A stretch of 64,000 bases of DNA, from contig JBCBTD010000017.1 of assembly GCA_039818825.1 (NCBI GenBank), forward strand, positions 1-64,000, read 5' to 3'. Positions 51,162 to 58,047 of the stretch are shown here, piece after piece. This stretch comes from JBCBTD01 sp039818825. Lineage in GTDB: Bacteria > Pseudomonadota > Alphaproteobacteria > Geminicoccales > Geminicoccaceae. The position numbers and the translations under genes are program-made. The notes beneath the pieces were generated by a model that was given only the letters and a program-made list of their open reading frames with translations, was not told where the DNA came from and did no database searches. Position 1 is the first letter of the stretch. Every line of letters begins with the position of its first letter.

Positions 51162-51763
51162 GGGCGCTCGGCGAGCGGCCGTTGGTGGCTATTTTGCGCG
51201 GAGTTGCGCCGGAGGAGGCGCTGCCGGTCGGCGAAGCGTTGGTCGACGCCGGGATCACGATCATCGAGGTGCCGCTGAACTCGCCCGAGCCGTTCGTCTC
51301 GATCGAACGTTTGCAGCGGGCGTTCGGCGCGCGGGCGATCATCGGCGCCGGCACGGTGCTGGAGGAAGCCCAGGTCGCCACCTTGGCGGCCACCGGCGCC
51401 AGCTTGTGTGTGTCGCCGGACACCGCGCCCAGCGTCATCGGCGCGGCCAAGCGTGCCGGGCTGCTGAGCGTTCCGGGTGCGTTCACCGCGACCGAGGCGT
51501 TCGCCGCGCACCGCGCTGGTGCCGACGCGTTGAAGCTGTTCCCGACCGAAATACTGGGCCTTGCGGGCCTCAAGGCGCTGAAAGCCGTTCTGCCCCGTTC
51601 CTGGCCGCTCCTGGTGGTCGGTGGCATCACTGCCGACAATCTCGCTGAGTATCTGAACGCCGGGGCCGCCGGCGCCGGGTTCGGGAGTTGGCTCTACAGC
51701 CCGGGGCGATCGGCGGCCGAAGTCGGTGTGCGCGCGCGGGCGATCGTCGACGCCGCGCGTTGA
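51158..51763 (+). CDS. dgoA: 2-dehydro-3-deoxy-6-phosphogalactonate aldolase
   Basis: A 201-residue class I KDPG/KDPGal aldolase that splits 6-phospho-2-dehydro-3-deoxygalactonate to pyruvate and glyceraldehyde-3-phosphate. The proton-handling Glu37 is in IIEVPLNSPEP and the Schiff-base Lys126 in DALKLFPTE, the same positions as in E. coli DgoA. The EVPLNSP segment favours galactonate over KDPG. It overlaps dgoK and the tlyA TTG (TTGA). Its products, pyruvate and glyceraldehyde-3-phosphate, are the Dxs substrates, though this may be coincidence. Confidence 0.94.
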   Translation: MRALGERPLVAILRGVAPEEALPVGEALVDAGITIIEVPLNSPEPFVSIERLQRAFGARAIIGAGTVLEEAQVATLAATGASLCVSPDTAPSVIGAAKRAGLLSVPGAFTATEAFAAHRAGADALKLFPTEILGLAGLKALKAVLPRSWPLLVVGGITADNLAEYLNAGAAGAGFGSWLYSPGRSAAEVGVRARAIVDAAR

Positions 51764-52500
51764 AGCGCACCCGGGTCGACGAGCTGCTGGTCGCACAGGG
51801 TCTGGCCCGGCATCTCCAGGAGGCGCGGGCTCGGGTGTTGGCGGGCGAGGTGTTCGTGGGCGAACGCCGCTTGGACAAGCCGGGCACGACGGTGCCGCCG
51901 GACACGTCGCTCCTACTCCGCAGCCGCCGGCCGGACTGGGTCTCGCGCGGCGCACTGAAGCTCTTGCACGGGCTCGACCATTTCGGGCTCGACCCAAGCG
52001 GGCGAGCCGCCATCGACGTCGGCGCGTCGACTGGCGGCTTCACCGAGGTGCTGCTCGCTCGCGGCGCCAATCACGTGTACGCGGTCGACGTTGGTTATGG
52101 CCAGCTCGACGCCAAGCTACGCGGCGATCCGCGAGTCGTGGTAATGGAGCGGACCAACGCCCGCCACATCGATCGCACGACCATCGCCGGGCCCATCGGC
52201 GCCGTCGTCTGTGATGCCAGCTTCATCGGCTTGCGCCAGGTGCTGCCGGCTGCACTCGCCTGTGCCGTCCCGGGCGCATTCCTGGTCGCGTTGATCAAGC
52301 CGCAGTTCGAGGTCGCCCGCGAGCAGGTCGGCAGAGGCGGCGTCGTCCGCGATCCGGAACTCCACGAGGCGGTCTGCCAGGAGGCCGCTGCGTGGTTGCC
52401 GACGCTCGGCTGGGCGGTCCGAGGCGTCGACGCGAGCCCGGTTCTGGGCCCGAAGGGCAACCGTGAGTTTCTGATCGCCGCGCACAAGACCGGCGGCTGA
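51760..52500 (+). CDS. tlyA: TlyA-family rRNA 2'-O-methyltransferase
   Basis: A 246-residue protein with an N-terminal S4 RNA-binding domain (1-60, TRVDELLVAQGLARHLQEAR) and a FtsJ-like methyltransferase domain with SAM motif AIDVGASTGGFTEVLL, the KPQFEV block and C-terminal SPVLGPKGNREFL. TlyA methylates 16S and 23S rRNA and affects capreomycin susceptibility. TTG 51760 overlaps the dgoA stop. In related genomes it usually follows dxs directly; here 13.5 kb of hopanoid and dgo genes separate them. It is convergent with the metC-like gene, 13 bases away. Confidence 0.94.
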   Translation: MKRTRVDELLVAQGLARHLQEARARVLAGEVFVGERRLDKPGTTVPPDTSLLLRSRRPDWVSRGALKLLHGLDHFGLDPSGRAAIDVGASTGGFTEVLLARGANHVYAVDVGYGQLDAKLRGDPRVVVMERTNARHIDRTTIAGPIGAVVCDASFIGLRQVLPAALACAVPGAFLVALIKPQFEVAREQVGRGGVVRDPELHEAVCQEAAAWLPTLGWAVRGVDASPVLGPKGNREFLIAAHKTGG

Positions 52501-52513
52501 GCCCGCCTGGCGT

Positions 52514-53668
52514 TCAGGCCGCGGCCCGGAACCGCGCGAAGCCGGCTTCCAAGTCCCGGATCAGGTCGTCGACGGCTTCGAGGCCGATGTGCAGCCGCAG
52601 GATGCTGCCGGGCTCGGTCCAGGGCACGGCGGTGCGTTTCGGTTGTGCCGGGATCATCAAACTCTCGTATCCGCCCCAGCTGAACCCCATGCCGAACAGC
52701 TCCATGTGATCGAGCATCGCGGCGATCGCGGCCTTGTCGGTCGGTTGAACGACGACGGAGAACAGCCCCGAGCTGCCCTTGAAGTCGCGGCGGAAAAGCT
52801 CGTGACCCGGACAGGACGGCAAGGCCGGGTGCAAGACCCGAACGACCTCCGGGCGCTGCTCCAGCCACCGGGCGATCTCCAGCGCCGCCGCTTCGTGCTG
52901 GCGCAGCCGCACGCTCATCGTCCGGAGGCCGCGCAGCGCCAGATAGCAGTCGTCCGGGCCAGCCGGCGCACCGAAGTCGAGTACGCCGGCTTCGACGCGC
53001 GCGCCGACCTCGCCCTTCCAGGTGATCAGCCCCATCATCGCGTCGGAGTGGCCGACCACGTACTTCGTGGCGGCGTGGATGGTGACGTCGACACCGTGGT
53101 CGTACGGGCGGAAGAACAAGGGCGTTGCCCAGGTGTTGTCGAGCAGGGTCAAGGCACCGGCCGCTTTGGCCGCGGCCGCGATGGCCGGCACGTCCTGGAC
53201 CTCGAAGGTCTGCGACCCCGGGCTCTCGGTCATCACCAACCGGGTATTCGGCCGAAACGACCGGGCGATCTCGCCGCCGACGGTCGGGTCGAAGTAGGTC
53301 GTCTCGACGCCGAACCGGCTGAGCACCCGATCGCAATAGGCGCGAGTCGGGCTGTAGGCATTGTCGGTCACCAGAATGTGGTCGCCGGCCTTGACCAGCG
53401 CCGTGAGGGCGATGACCACCGCGGCTTTGCCGCTCGCGGCGACGGCGCAGCCATCGGCGCCCTCGAGCTCGGCGAAGGCACGCTCCAGTGCGAAGGTCGT
53501 AGGCGTACCGTTTCGCCCGTAGCTCATCTGCCCGCGCGGCTGTCGGTTCTCCAGATCATGGAGCGTCGGAAACAGGACGGTGGACCCCCGGCACACCGCG
53601 GGGTTGACGAGATGGGGTTCGTCCGGGTGGTCGCGGCCGCCGGTGACGAGCCGGGTGGCATCCTGCAT
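52514..53668 (-). CDS. metC: cystathionine beta-lyase-like PLP enzyme
   Basis: A 384-residue Cys/Met-metabolism PLP enzyme. It shows NPAVCRGSTVLFPT, the YGRNGTPTTFALERAFAELEG block, ASGKAAV, ESPGSQTFEVQDVPAIA, LLDNTWATPLFFRP and the PLP lysine in HAATKYVVGHSDAM; DVTIHAATKY is MetC-like. It cleaves cystathionine to homocysteine, pyruvate and ammonia. ATG 53668 has GAGGA 7 bases upstream; the open frame continues far upstream only as a shadow of the opposite strand. It is divergent from the LOG-family gene. Confidence 0.92.
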   Translation of the reverse strand: MQDATRLVTGGRDHPDEPHLVNPAVCRGSTVLFPTLHDLENRQPRGQMSYGRNGTPTTFALERAFAELEGADGCAVAASGKAAVVIALTALVKAGDHILVTDNAYSPTRAYCDRVLSRFGVETTYFDPTVGGEIARSFRPNTRLVMTESPGSQTFEVQDVPAIAAAAKAAGALTLLDNTWATPLFFRPYDHGVDVTIHAATKYVVGHSDAMMGLITWKGEVGARVEAGVLDFGAPAGPDDCYLALRGLRTMSVRLRQHEAAALEIARWLEQRPEVVRVLHPALPSCPGHELFRRDFKGSSGLFSVVVQPTDKAAIAAMLDHMELFGMGFSWGGYESLMIPAQPKRTAVPWTEPGSILRLHIGLEAVDDLIRDLEAGFARFRAAA

Positions 53669-53774
53669 GAAAGCGTCCTCGCAAGCCGACGAATGGGGAA
53701 ACGTCGCTCGGACGTAGAAGGCGCGAGCGCATCTGCCTAGAGGGGTGGCGTGGTGGACGTCGAGCTGCGCCCGC

Positions 53775-53798
53775 TTGCCATCGCCCTTGCCATCGCCC
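53775..53798. repeat. two tandem copies of a 12-base unit
   Basis: TTGCCATCGCCC occurs twice head to tail in the region between metC and the LOG gene. In the plus frame it encodes a short hydrophobic run that would be part of the longer, less likely LOG N-terminus. Confidence 0.7.
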
Positions 53799-53878
53799 TG
53801 GCCACGGAGGCACATGCGCGGACCGACACCGCTTGGCCGCCCGACACCGGGCCGCGTCCCGTGGCCCTGGAGCATGAC

Positions 53879-54694
53879 GTGACCTCGAAGGATCCCCACG
53901 AACCGGTGTTCCAGACGGCTGGCGAGGACGCGCGCCAAGCGGAAGCCGACGCCGCGCCCCAGAGCCGATCTGCCGCGTACCGTTTGGCGTTCGCCGACAC
54001 CGACTTCTTGTTGCGGGACGAACTCCGCCCGGTGCGCCTGCAGCTCGAGCTGCTCAAGCCGGAGCTGGCGCTGGCCGAGCACGGCATCAACTCCACGGTC
54101 GTCATTTTCGGTAGTGCGCGGACGTCGGGCGGGATTCGTGGAGGCATCGACCTCGATCAGGCACTTGCCGAGGCGCGCCGGCTCGCACGCCTGGTGTCGC
54201 GCTATGGCCAGGGGCGCGATGGTCCGGCCGAGTTCGTGGTCGTTACCGGCGGCGGCGGCGGGGTCATGGCCGCCGCCAACCAGGGTGCCGCCGACGTCGG
54301 CGCCAAGAGCATCGGCTTCAACGTCGTGCTGCCGCACGAACAGCACCCCAATCCCTACGTCACGCCGGAGCTTTGCTTCCGCTTCCACTATTTCGCGATC
54401 CGCAAGATGCATCTGCTGTTGCGAGCCCGTGCCGTGATTTGTTTTCCGGGCGGGTTCGGCACACTCGACGAACTGTTCGAGACGCTGACCTTGATCCAAA
54501 CCGGCAAGATGACGGCGGTGCCGGTCGTGCTCTTCGATCGTACGTTCTGGTCGCGGGTGCTCAACGTCGAGGCGCTGGTGGACGCCGGGTTGATCGCGCC
54601 GAAGGACGCCCGCTCCTTCACCATGGTCGACAGTGCCGACGCCGCTTGGGAGGTGATCCGTGCGCACTACGGGCTCGACGTCGAGCCGGACTGA
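53879..54694 (+). CDS. LOG-family protein (TIGR00730-like nucleotide phosphoribohydrolase)
   Basis: A 271-residue Rossmann-fold protein. The signature pairs are GGGGGVMAAANQGA and PGGFGTLDELFETLT, the phosphate-binding and catalytic motifs of LONELY GUY-type hydrolases that release base from nucleoside monophosphates. The larger bacterial group with the N-terminal FADTDFLLRDELRPVRLQLE extension, here at residues 38-57, has unclear substrates (AMP nucleosidase activity is possible). GTG 53879 has GGAG 6 bases before it and matches family length; GTG 53750 would add a 43-residue hydrophobic leader containing a tandem repeat, which I consider spurious but cannot exclude. Confidence 0.88.
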   Translation: MTSKDPHEPVFQTAGEDARQAEADAAPQSRSAAYRLAFADTDFLLRDELRPVRLQLELLKPELALAEHGINSTVVIFGSARTSGGIRGGIDLDQALAEARRLARLVSRYGQGRDGPAEFVVVTGGGGGVMAAANQGAADVGAKSIGFNVVLPHEQHPNPYVTPELCFRFHYFAIRKMHLLLRARAVICFPGGFGTLDELFETLTLIQTGKMTAVPVVLFDRTFWSRVLNVEALVDAGLIAPKDARSFTMVDSADAAWEVIRAHYGLDVEPD

Positions 54695-54718
54695 GGCTGA
54701 CGACCGGGGGCGGCCAAG

Positions 54719-55696
54719 GTGAGCTTGCCGCCGCTTCTGGCCGGTTTGCGGCTGCCGGTCGTTGGCGCACCGATGTTTCTCGTCTCGGGCCCCGAGCTGG
54801 TCATCGCCCAATGCACCGCGGGCATCGTCGGCGCGTTTCCGGCGCTCAACGCGCGGCCGCAGGCGGCTTTGGCAGAGTGGCTCGAACGCATCACCGCCGC
54901 ATTGGCGGCGTGGGACAGCGCCCATCCTCAGCGTCCGGCAGCACCCTTCGCGGTCAACCTGATCGTCCACGCGACCAACCCGCGGCTCGACGAGGATCTG
55001 GAGACGTGTCTCGCCTGGCGCGTGCCGATCCTGGTCACGTCGCTCGGCGCACGTCCGGCGCTCAACGACCGGGCCCGCGCGGCCGGCGCACTGGTGCTGC
55101 ACGACGTCATCGACGATGGCTTCGCCCGCAAGGCCATCGACAAGGGTGCCCATGGGCTCATCGCCGTCGCCACCGGTGCCGGCGGTCATGCCGGCACCTT
55201 GTCGCCGTTCGCGCTCCTCCAGGACGTACGCCGCTGGTTCGACGGTCCGTTGCTGCTGGCTGGCGCCATCGCCAGCGGCGACGCGGTGCTCGCCGCCGAG
55301 GCGGCCGGTGCCGACCTCGCCTATGTCGGCTCGGCGTTCATCGCCACCGAGGAAGCGCGGGCGGCTCCCGCCTACCGACAGATGATCGTCGACGGCGCGG
55401 CCGCGGACGTCGTCTACACGGCGGCGTTTTCCGGGGTGGCCGCGAACTACCTGCGTGCGTCGGTTCGCGCACACGGCTTGGACCCGGACACTCGGCCCAC
55501 CCGATCGATGGACTTCGGCGCCGGCCTGACCGAGGGCGACGGCGCCAAACCCTGGCGCGACGTCTGGAGCGCGGGCCAGGGGATCGGCGTGGTCGATCGG
55601 GTGGTGACGACCGCGACGCTCGTCGATCGCCTGCGCCGCGAGTACGTAGCTGCACGACGACGACTCGCGTTGTCAGGTGAGGGCGGACACGGATGA
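54719..55696 (+). CDS. nitronate monooxygenase-like flavoprotein
   Basis: A 325-residue FMN TIM-barrel protein of the 2-nitropropane dioxygenase group. It has RLPVVGAPMFLVSGPELV at the N-terminus, the ATGAGGHAG motif with the conserved His, LLLAGAIASGDAVLAAEAAGADLAYVGSAF (FMN phosphate site, here at residues 179-208) and FIATEEA. These enzymes oxidise nitronates such as propionate 3-nitronate, or act as enoyl reductase-like proteins. GTG 54719 is 24 bases after the LOG gene; the ribosome site is weak. Confidence 0.9.
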   Translation: MSLPPLLAGLRLPVVGAPMFLVSGPELVIAQCTAGIVGAFPALNARPQAALAEWLERITAALAAWDSAHPQRPAAPFAVNLIVHATNPRLDEDLETCLAWRVPILVTSLGARPALNDRARAAGALVLHDVIDDGFARKAIDKGAHGLIAVATGAGGHAGTLSPFALLQDVRRWFDGPLLLAGAIASGDAVLAAEAAGADLAYVGSAFIATEEARAAPAYRQMIVDGAAADVVYTAAFSGVAANYLRASVRAHGLDPDTRPTRSMDFGAGLTEGDGAKPWRDVWSAGQGIGVVDRVVTTATLVDRLRREYVAARRRLALSGEGGHG

Positions 55697-55845
55697 ACTC
55701 GAACGGTGCATCGCCGTTCATCGGCAGGCTTGCGGCTGCCGCTGTCTGCCGCCTACAAGTGGCGTCGACCCGTTTCCGCCGTTGGGACAGCCGGCGGGAT
55801 GCCGTCTGGTTCATTTGGCCCGGATCGATCGGGGGAGGACGACGC

Positions 55846-56229
55846 GTGCGACGACTGATGAGATCGATGGTGATGGGGCTGGCCGCGACCTTCGTCGCAA
55901 CCGCCGCATTGGCGCAGACGGACCCGGAAGACTTCCGGATCGAGACGGGCCAGGACCTCGTGGAGCTTTGCTCGGTGCAGGCCGGTGACGAGCTGTACGT
56001 TCCGGCGATCCACATGTGCCACGGCTACGTCAGCGGCGTTGCGCAATATGCGTTGGCGTTGTTCGTGCAGGGGAGCGGTTCGTTCTTCTGCCTGCCCGAC
56101 CCGGTACCGTCACGCAACGACGCCATCGCCGCGTTCCTCGCCTTCGCTCAGAGCAACCCGGACGTGCGCACCGACGTCGGCCCCACGGCTTTGGCCAAAT
56201 TCCTCGAAGCCGAGTATCCTTGCCAGTGA
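55846..56229 (+). CDS. secreted Rap1a/Tai-domain protein
   Basis: A 127-residue small exported protein. Residues 1-24 form a signal peptide ending ALAQ; the mature part has FRIETGQDLVELCS, CHGYVSGVAQYALALF and FCLPDPVP...NDAIAAF, with four Cys (LCS, MCH, FCL, PCQ) in positions typical of the Rap1a immunity fold. Family members neutralise T6SS amidases, but many stand alone in alphaproteobacteria without effectors, as here. GTG 55846 has a GGGGGAGGA site. No T6SS gene is in the window. Confidence 0.82.
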   Translation: MRRLMRSMVMGLAATFVATAALAQTDPEDFRIETGQDLVELCSVQAGDELYVPAIHMCHGYVSGVAQYALALFVQGSGSFFCLPDPVPSRNDAIAAFLAFAQSNPDVRTDVGPTALAKFLEAEYPCQ

Positions 56230-56261
56230 CCGCGGGAAACCCAGGGGTGGAGAGCAAGATC

Positions 56262-56534
56262 GTGAGACAGAGCATAGCAGGTGCCGCCGTTCTCGGCCTC
56301 GTGTTGACGACCGGCTGCGCCGGTTTGAGCGACACCGAACAACGGGTGTTGACGGGCGCGACCGGCGGCGCCGCCGGCGGCGCGCTCATCGGTGCCCTCG
56401 CTGGCGATGCAGCGCTTGGTGCCGGCATCGGCGCGGCGGCGGGGCTCGCCGGCGGCTATCTCTGGGATCGGCACAAGCAATCGGAAGAGCGCGCTTACCA
56501 GCAAGGCGTTCAGGCGGGCCGCAGCGGCGGCTGA
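56262..56534 (+). CDS. glycine-zipper outer-membrane lipoprotein
   Basis: A 90-residue lipoprotein. The lipobox is LTTGC at about residue 20, so the mature protein starts at the Cys. Then follow LSDTEQRVLTGATGGAAGGALIG and AGIGAAAGLAGGYLWD, a two-helix glycine zipper, and a charged C-terminus HKQSEERAYQQGVQ. Similar proteins are YMGG/Gly-zipper lipoproteins of unknown role in the envelope. GTG 56262 has a GGAGAG site; GTG 56247 in frame has none. Confidence 0.82.
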   Translation: MRQSIAGAAVLGLVLTTGCAGLSDTEQRVLTGATGGAAGGALIGALAGDAALGAGIGAAAGLAGGYLWDRHKQSEERAYQQGVQAGRSGG

Positions 56535-56623
56535 CGCTGCTGGTTGATGGAGAGCGCCGACCCGTGCCGCCCGACGCTACCTCGACCTGACCGCGCGATC
56601 CGCACCGGGATCATCCGCCAAGT

Positions 56624-57076
56624 GTGCGTGAATTTGGGCTTACTGGGACGGGGGCTGCGATCGTCGCGTCGACTTTCGTCGTTGTGACGCCGCGAAGCGT
56701 TACGACGACGCTGCAGCCACTGTTGGCGCTCGGCCGTGAACGGTTCAGACCGCTGCTCCTCGACGAGATGACCCGCGGTGCAGTCGGCCGCGCTGCTTTC
56801 GGCACCTTGGACGATCGCTACTTCGTCCGGCTGGACCTGCCGGAGCAGGCCGAGGTGATCTACGTCCACACTCTGGTGACCGAGGCCACGTCCTTGTCGT
56901 TTCCCAATGTCGACCGGTTGCCGGAGGCTCGGTTCAACGACGCGCTCCCGGAGCGTTACCGGACCGAGGTCATGCCTTTCGACGAGGTGACCTTGCGGCG
57001 GCTCGTTTTGGCCGACGTGATGCGGACCCATGGCTCAAGCGCCAGCCAAACGACACCGCGGGCAGCCGTGGCTTGA
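56624..57076 (+). CDS. unknown protein coupled to hpnL
   Basis: A 150-residue protein I do not recognise. It looks soluble, with a mixed alpha/beta pattern: GTLDDRYFVRLDLPEQAEVIYVHTL-type segment in the middle (residues about 63-88) and EVMPFDEVTLRRLVLADVMR near the end. Codon use is like that of the neighbours. The GTG start has no good ribosome site, so the true start could be further in, for example ATG 56768. Its TGA overlaps the TTG of hpnL, which argues that it is translated and belongs to the hpnL-hpnN operon. Confidence 0.6.
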   Translation: MREFGLTGTGAAIVASTFVVVTPRSVTTTLQPLLALGRERFRPLLLDEMTRGAVGRAAFGTLDDRYFVRLDLPEQAEVIYVHTLVTEATSLSFPNVDRLPEARFNDALPERYRTEVMPFDEVTLRRLVLADVMRTHGSSASQTTPRAAVA

Positions 57077-58047
57077 AGCTGTGGCTGCGCGGTCTCTGGG
57101 TGATGGCGCTCGCCCTGTTCGTCGGTTTGATCGTGCACTACGGCGCCGCTGACATCGCGCATGGCGTGGCCAGCGCCGGCTGGGGCCTCACGGTCATCTG
57201 CGCGCTGAGGTTGGTGCCGATGGCGTTGCGCACCGTGGCTTGGCGCGCGATCCTGCCGCGGTCCATCGATCGCCCGTTCACCACGCTGCTCGCCTATCGC
57301 TGGTACAGCGAGTCGGTCAACACACTCCTCCCGGTTGCGCAGGTCGGCGGCGTCGTCCTCCGTGGACACCTGCATGCGCAGAGTGGGGTTTCCGGACCCA
57401 AGGCGATGGGCGGCGTGGTGGTCGACCTGACTGCCGAGGTGATCGCACAGACCGTGTTCGCGGCGATTGCGCTCGGTGCCTTGATGCTCGCGTACAGCAG
57501 CGACGGTTTCGCCTACACGGTGATCCCGGCGTTGTTGGGGTTCGCCTTGCTCGTCGGCGGGTTCTATCTGGCTCAGCGAAGCGGCTTGTTCGGCCGGGTG
57601 ACCGGCGCGCTCGAGGCGATGATCGGTCAGGGCCTGGGGATGACGGCCGCCTATGCCCTAGCGATGGACCGGGCGGTCCATCGTCTGTACCACCGGCGCC
57701 GGCCGTTCGGCCGTTCCGTAGGCCTGCATCTCCTCGCGTGGCTCGCCGGCACGTTGGAGATCTGGGTTGCTGCGGCGCTCATCGGTCATCCGCTGTCCCT
57801 GGTCGACGCGCTCGTCTTGGAAGGCCTCGTCAACGCCATCCGCGCCGCCGCATTCATGGTTCCGGGTGCCTTGGGTGTTCAGGAAGGCGGGATGGTGCTG
57901 CTTGGCGGACTGGTCGGCTTGCCCCCCGACGCGGCGCTCTCCTTGTCGCTGGTCAAGCGGGTCCGCGAGCTGCTGCTCGGCGTGCCCGGGATCGTCGTTT
58001 GGCAGCGTCACACGGCGGTGCCTCTGCTCGCGGCCGTCGGCCGTTGA
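57073..58047 (+). CDS. hpnL: hopanoid-associated membrane protein HpnL
   Basis: A 324-residue integral membrane protein with 7-8 helices, of the lysylphosphatidylglycerol synthase transmembrane-like family (UPF0104). Typical blocks are RTVAWRAILP, YRWYSESVNTLLPVAQVGG and AAAFMVPGALGVQEGG. It occurs in hopanoid loci; the biochemical role is not known. TTG 57073 overlaps the preceding stop and is where the family N-terminus starts. The stop overlaps the hpnN TTG (TTGA). Confidence 0.9.
   Translation: MKLWLRGLWVMALALFVGLIVHYGAADIAHGVASAGWGLTVICALRLVPMALRTVAWRAILPRSIDRPFTTLLAYRWYSESVNTLLPVAQVGGVVLRGHLHAQSGVSGPKAMGGVVVDLTAEVIAQTVFAAIALGALMLAYSSDGFAYTVIPALLGFALLVGGFYLAQRSGLFGRVTGALEAMIGQGLGMTAAYALAMDRAVHRLYHRRRPFGRSVGLHLLAWLAGTLEIWVAAALIGHPLSLVDALVLEGLVNAIRAAAFMVPGALGVQEGGMVLLGGLVGLPPDAALSLSLVKRVRELLLGVPGIVVWQRHTAVPLLAAVGR

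Noticed and set aside
47049..51763. The sulfotransferase to dgoA stretch as a mobile or recently acquired island.
   Set aside because: No transposase, integrase, direct repeat or tRNA is present, and base composition by eye does not differ from neighbours.
52495..52520. A hairpin (GGCGG/CCGCC) as terminator between tlyA and metC.
   Set aside because: Only five base pairs, overlapping the tlyA stop and without a T-run.
53669..55474. Upstream continuation of the metC open frame to nearly 1000 codons.
   Set aside because: The part beyond 53668 is antisense to the LOG and nitronate monooxygenase-like genes; the enzyme N-terminus and a ribosome site fit ATG 53668.
57240..58043. In-frame extension of hpnN far upstream.
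   Set aside because: It overlaps hpnL in another frame and is Arg-rich; the RND family N-terminus begins at TTG 58044.
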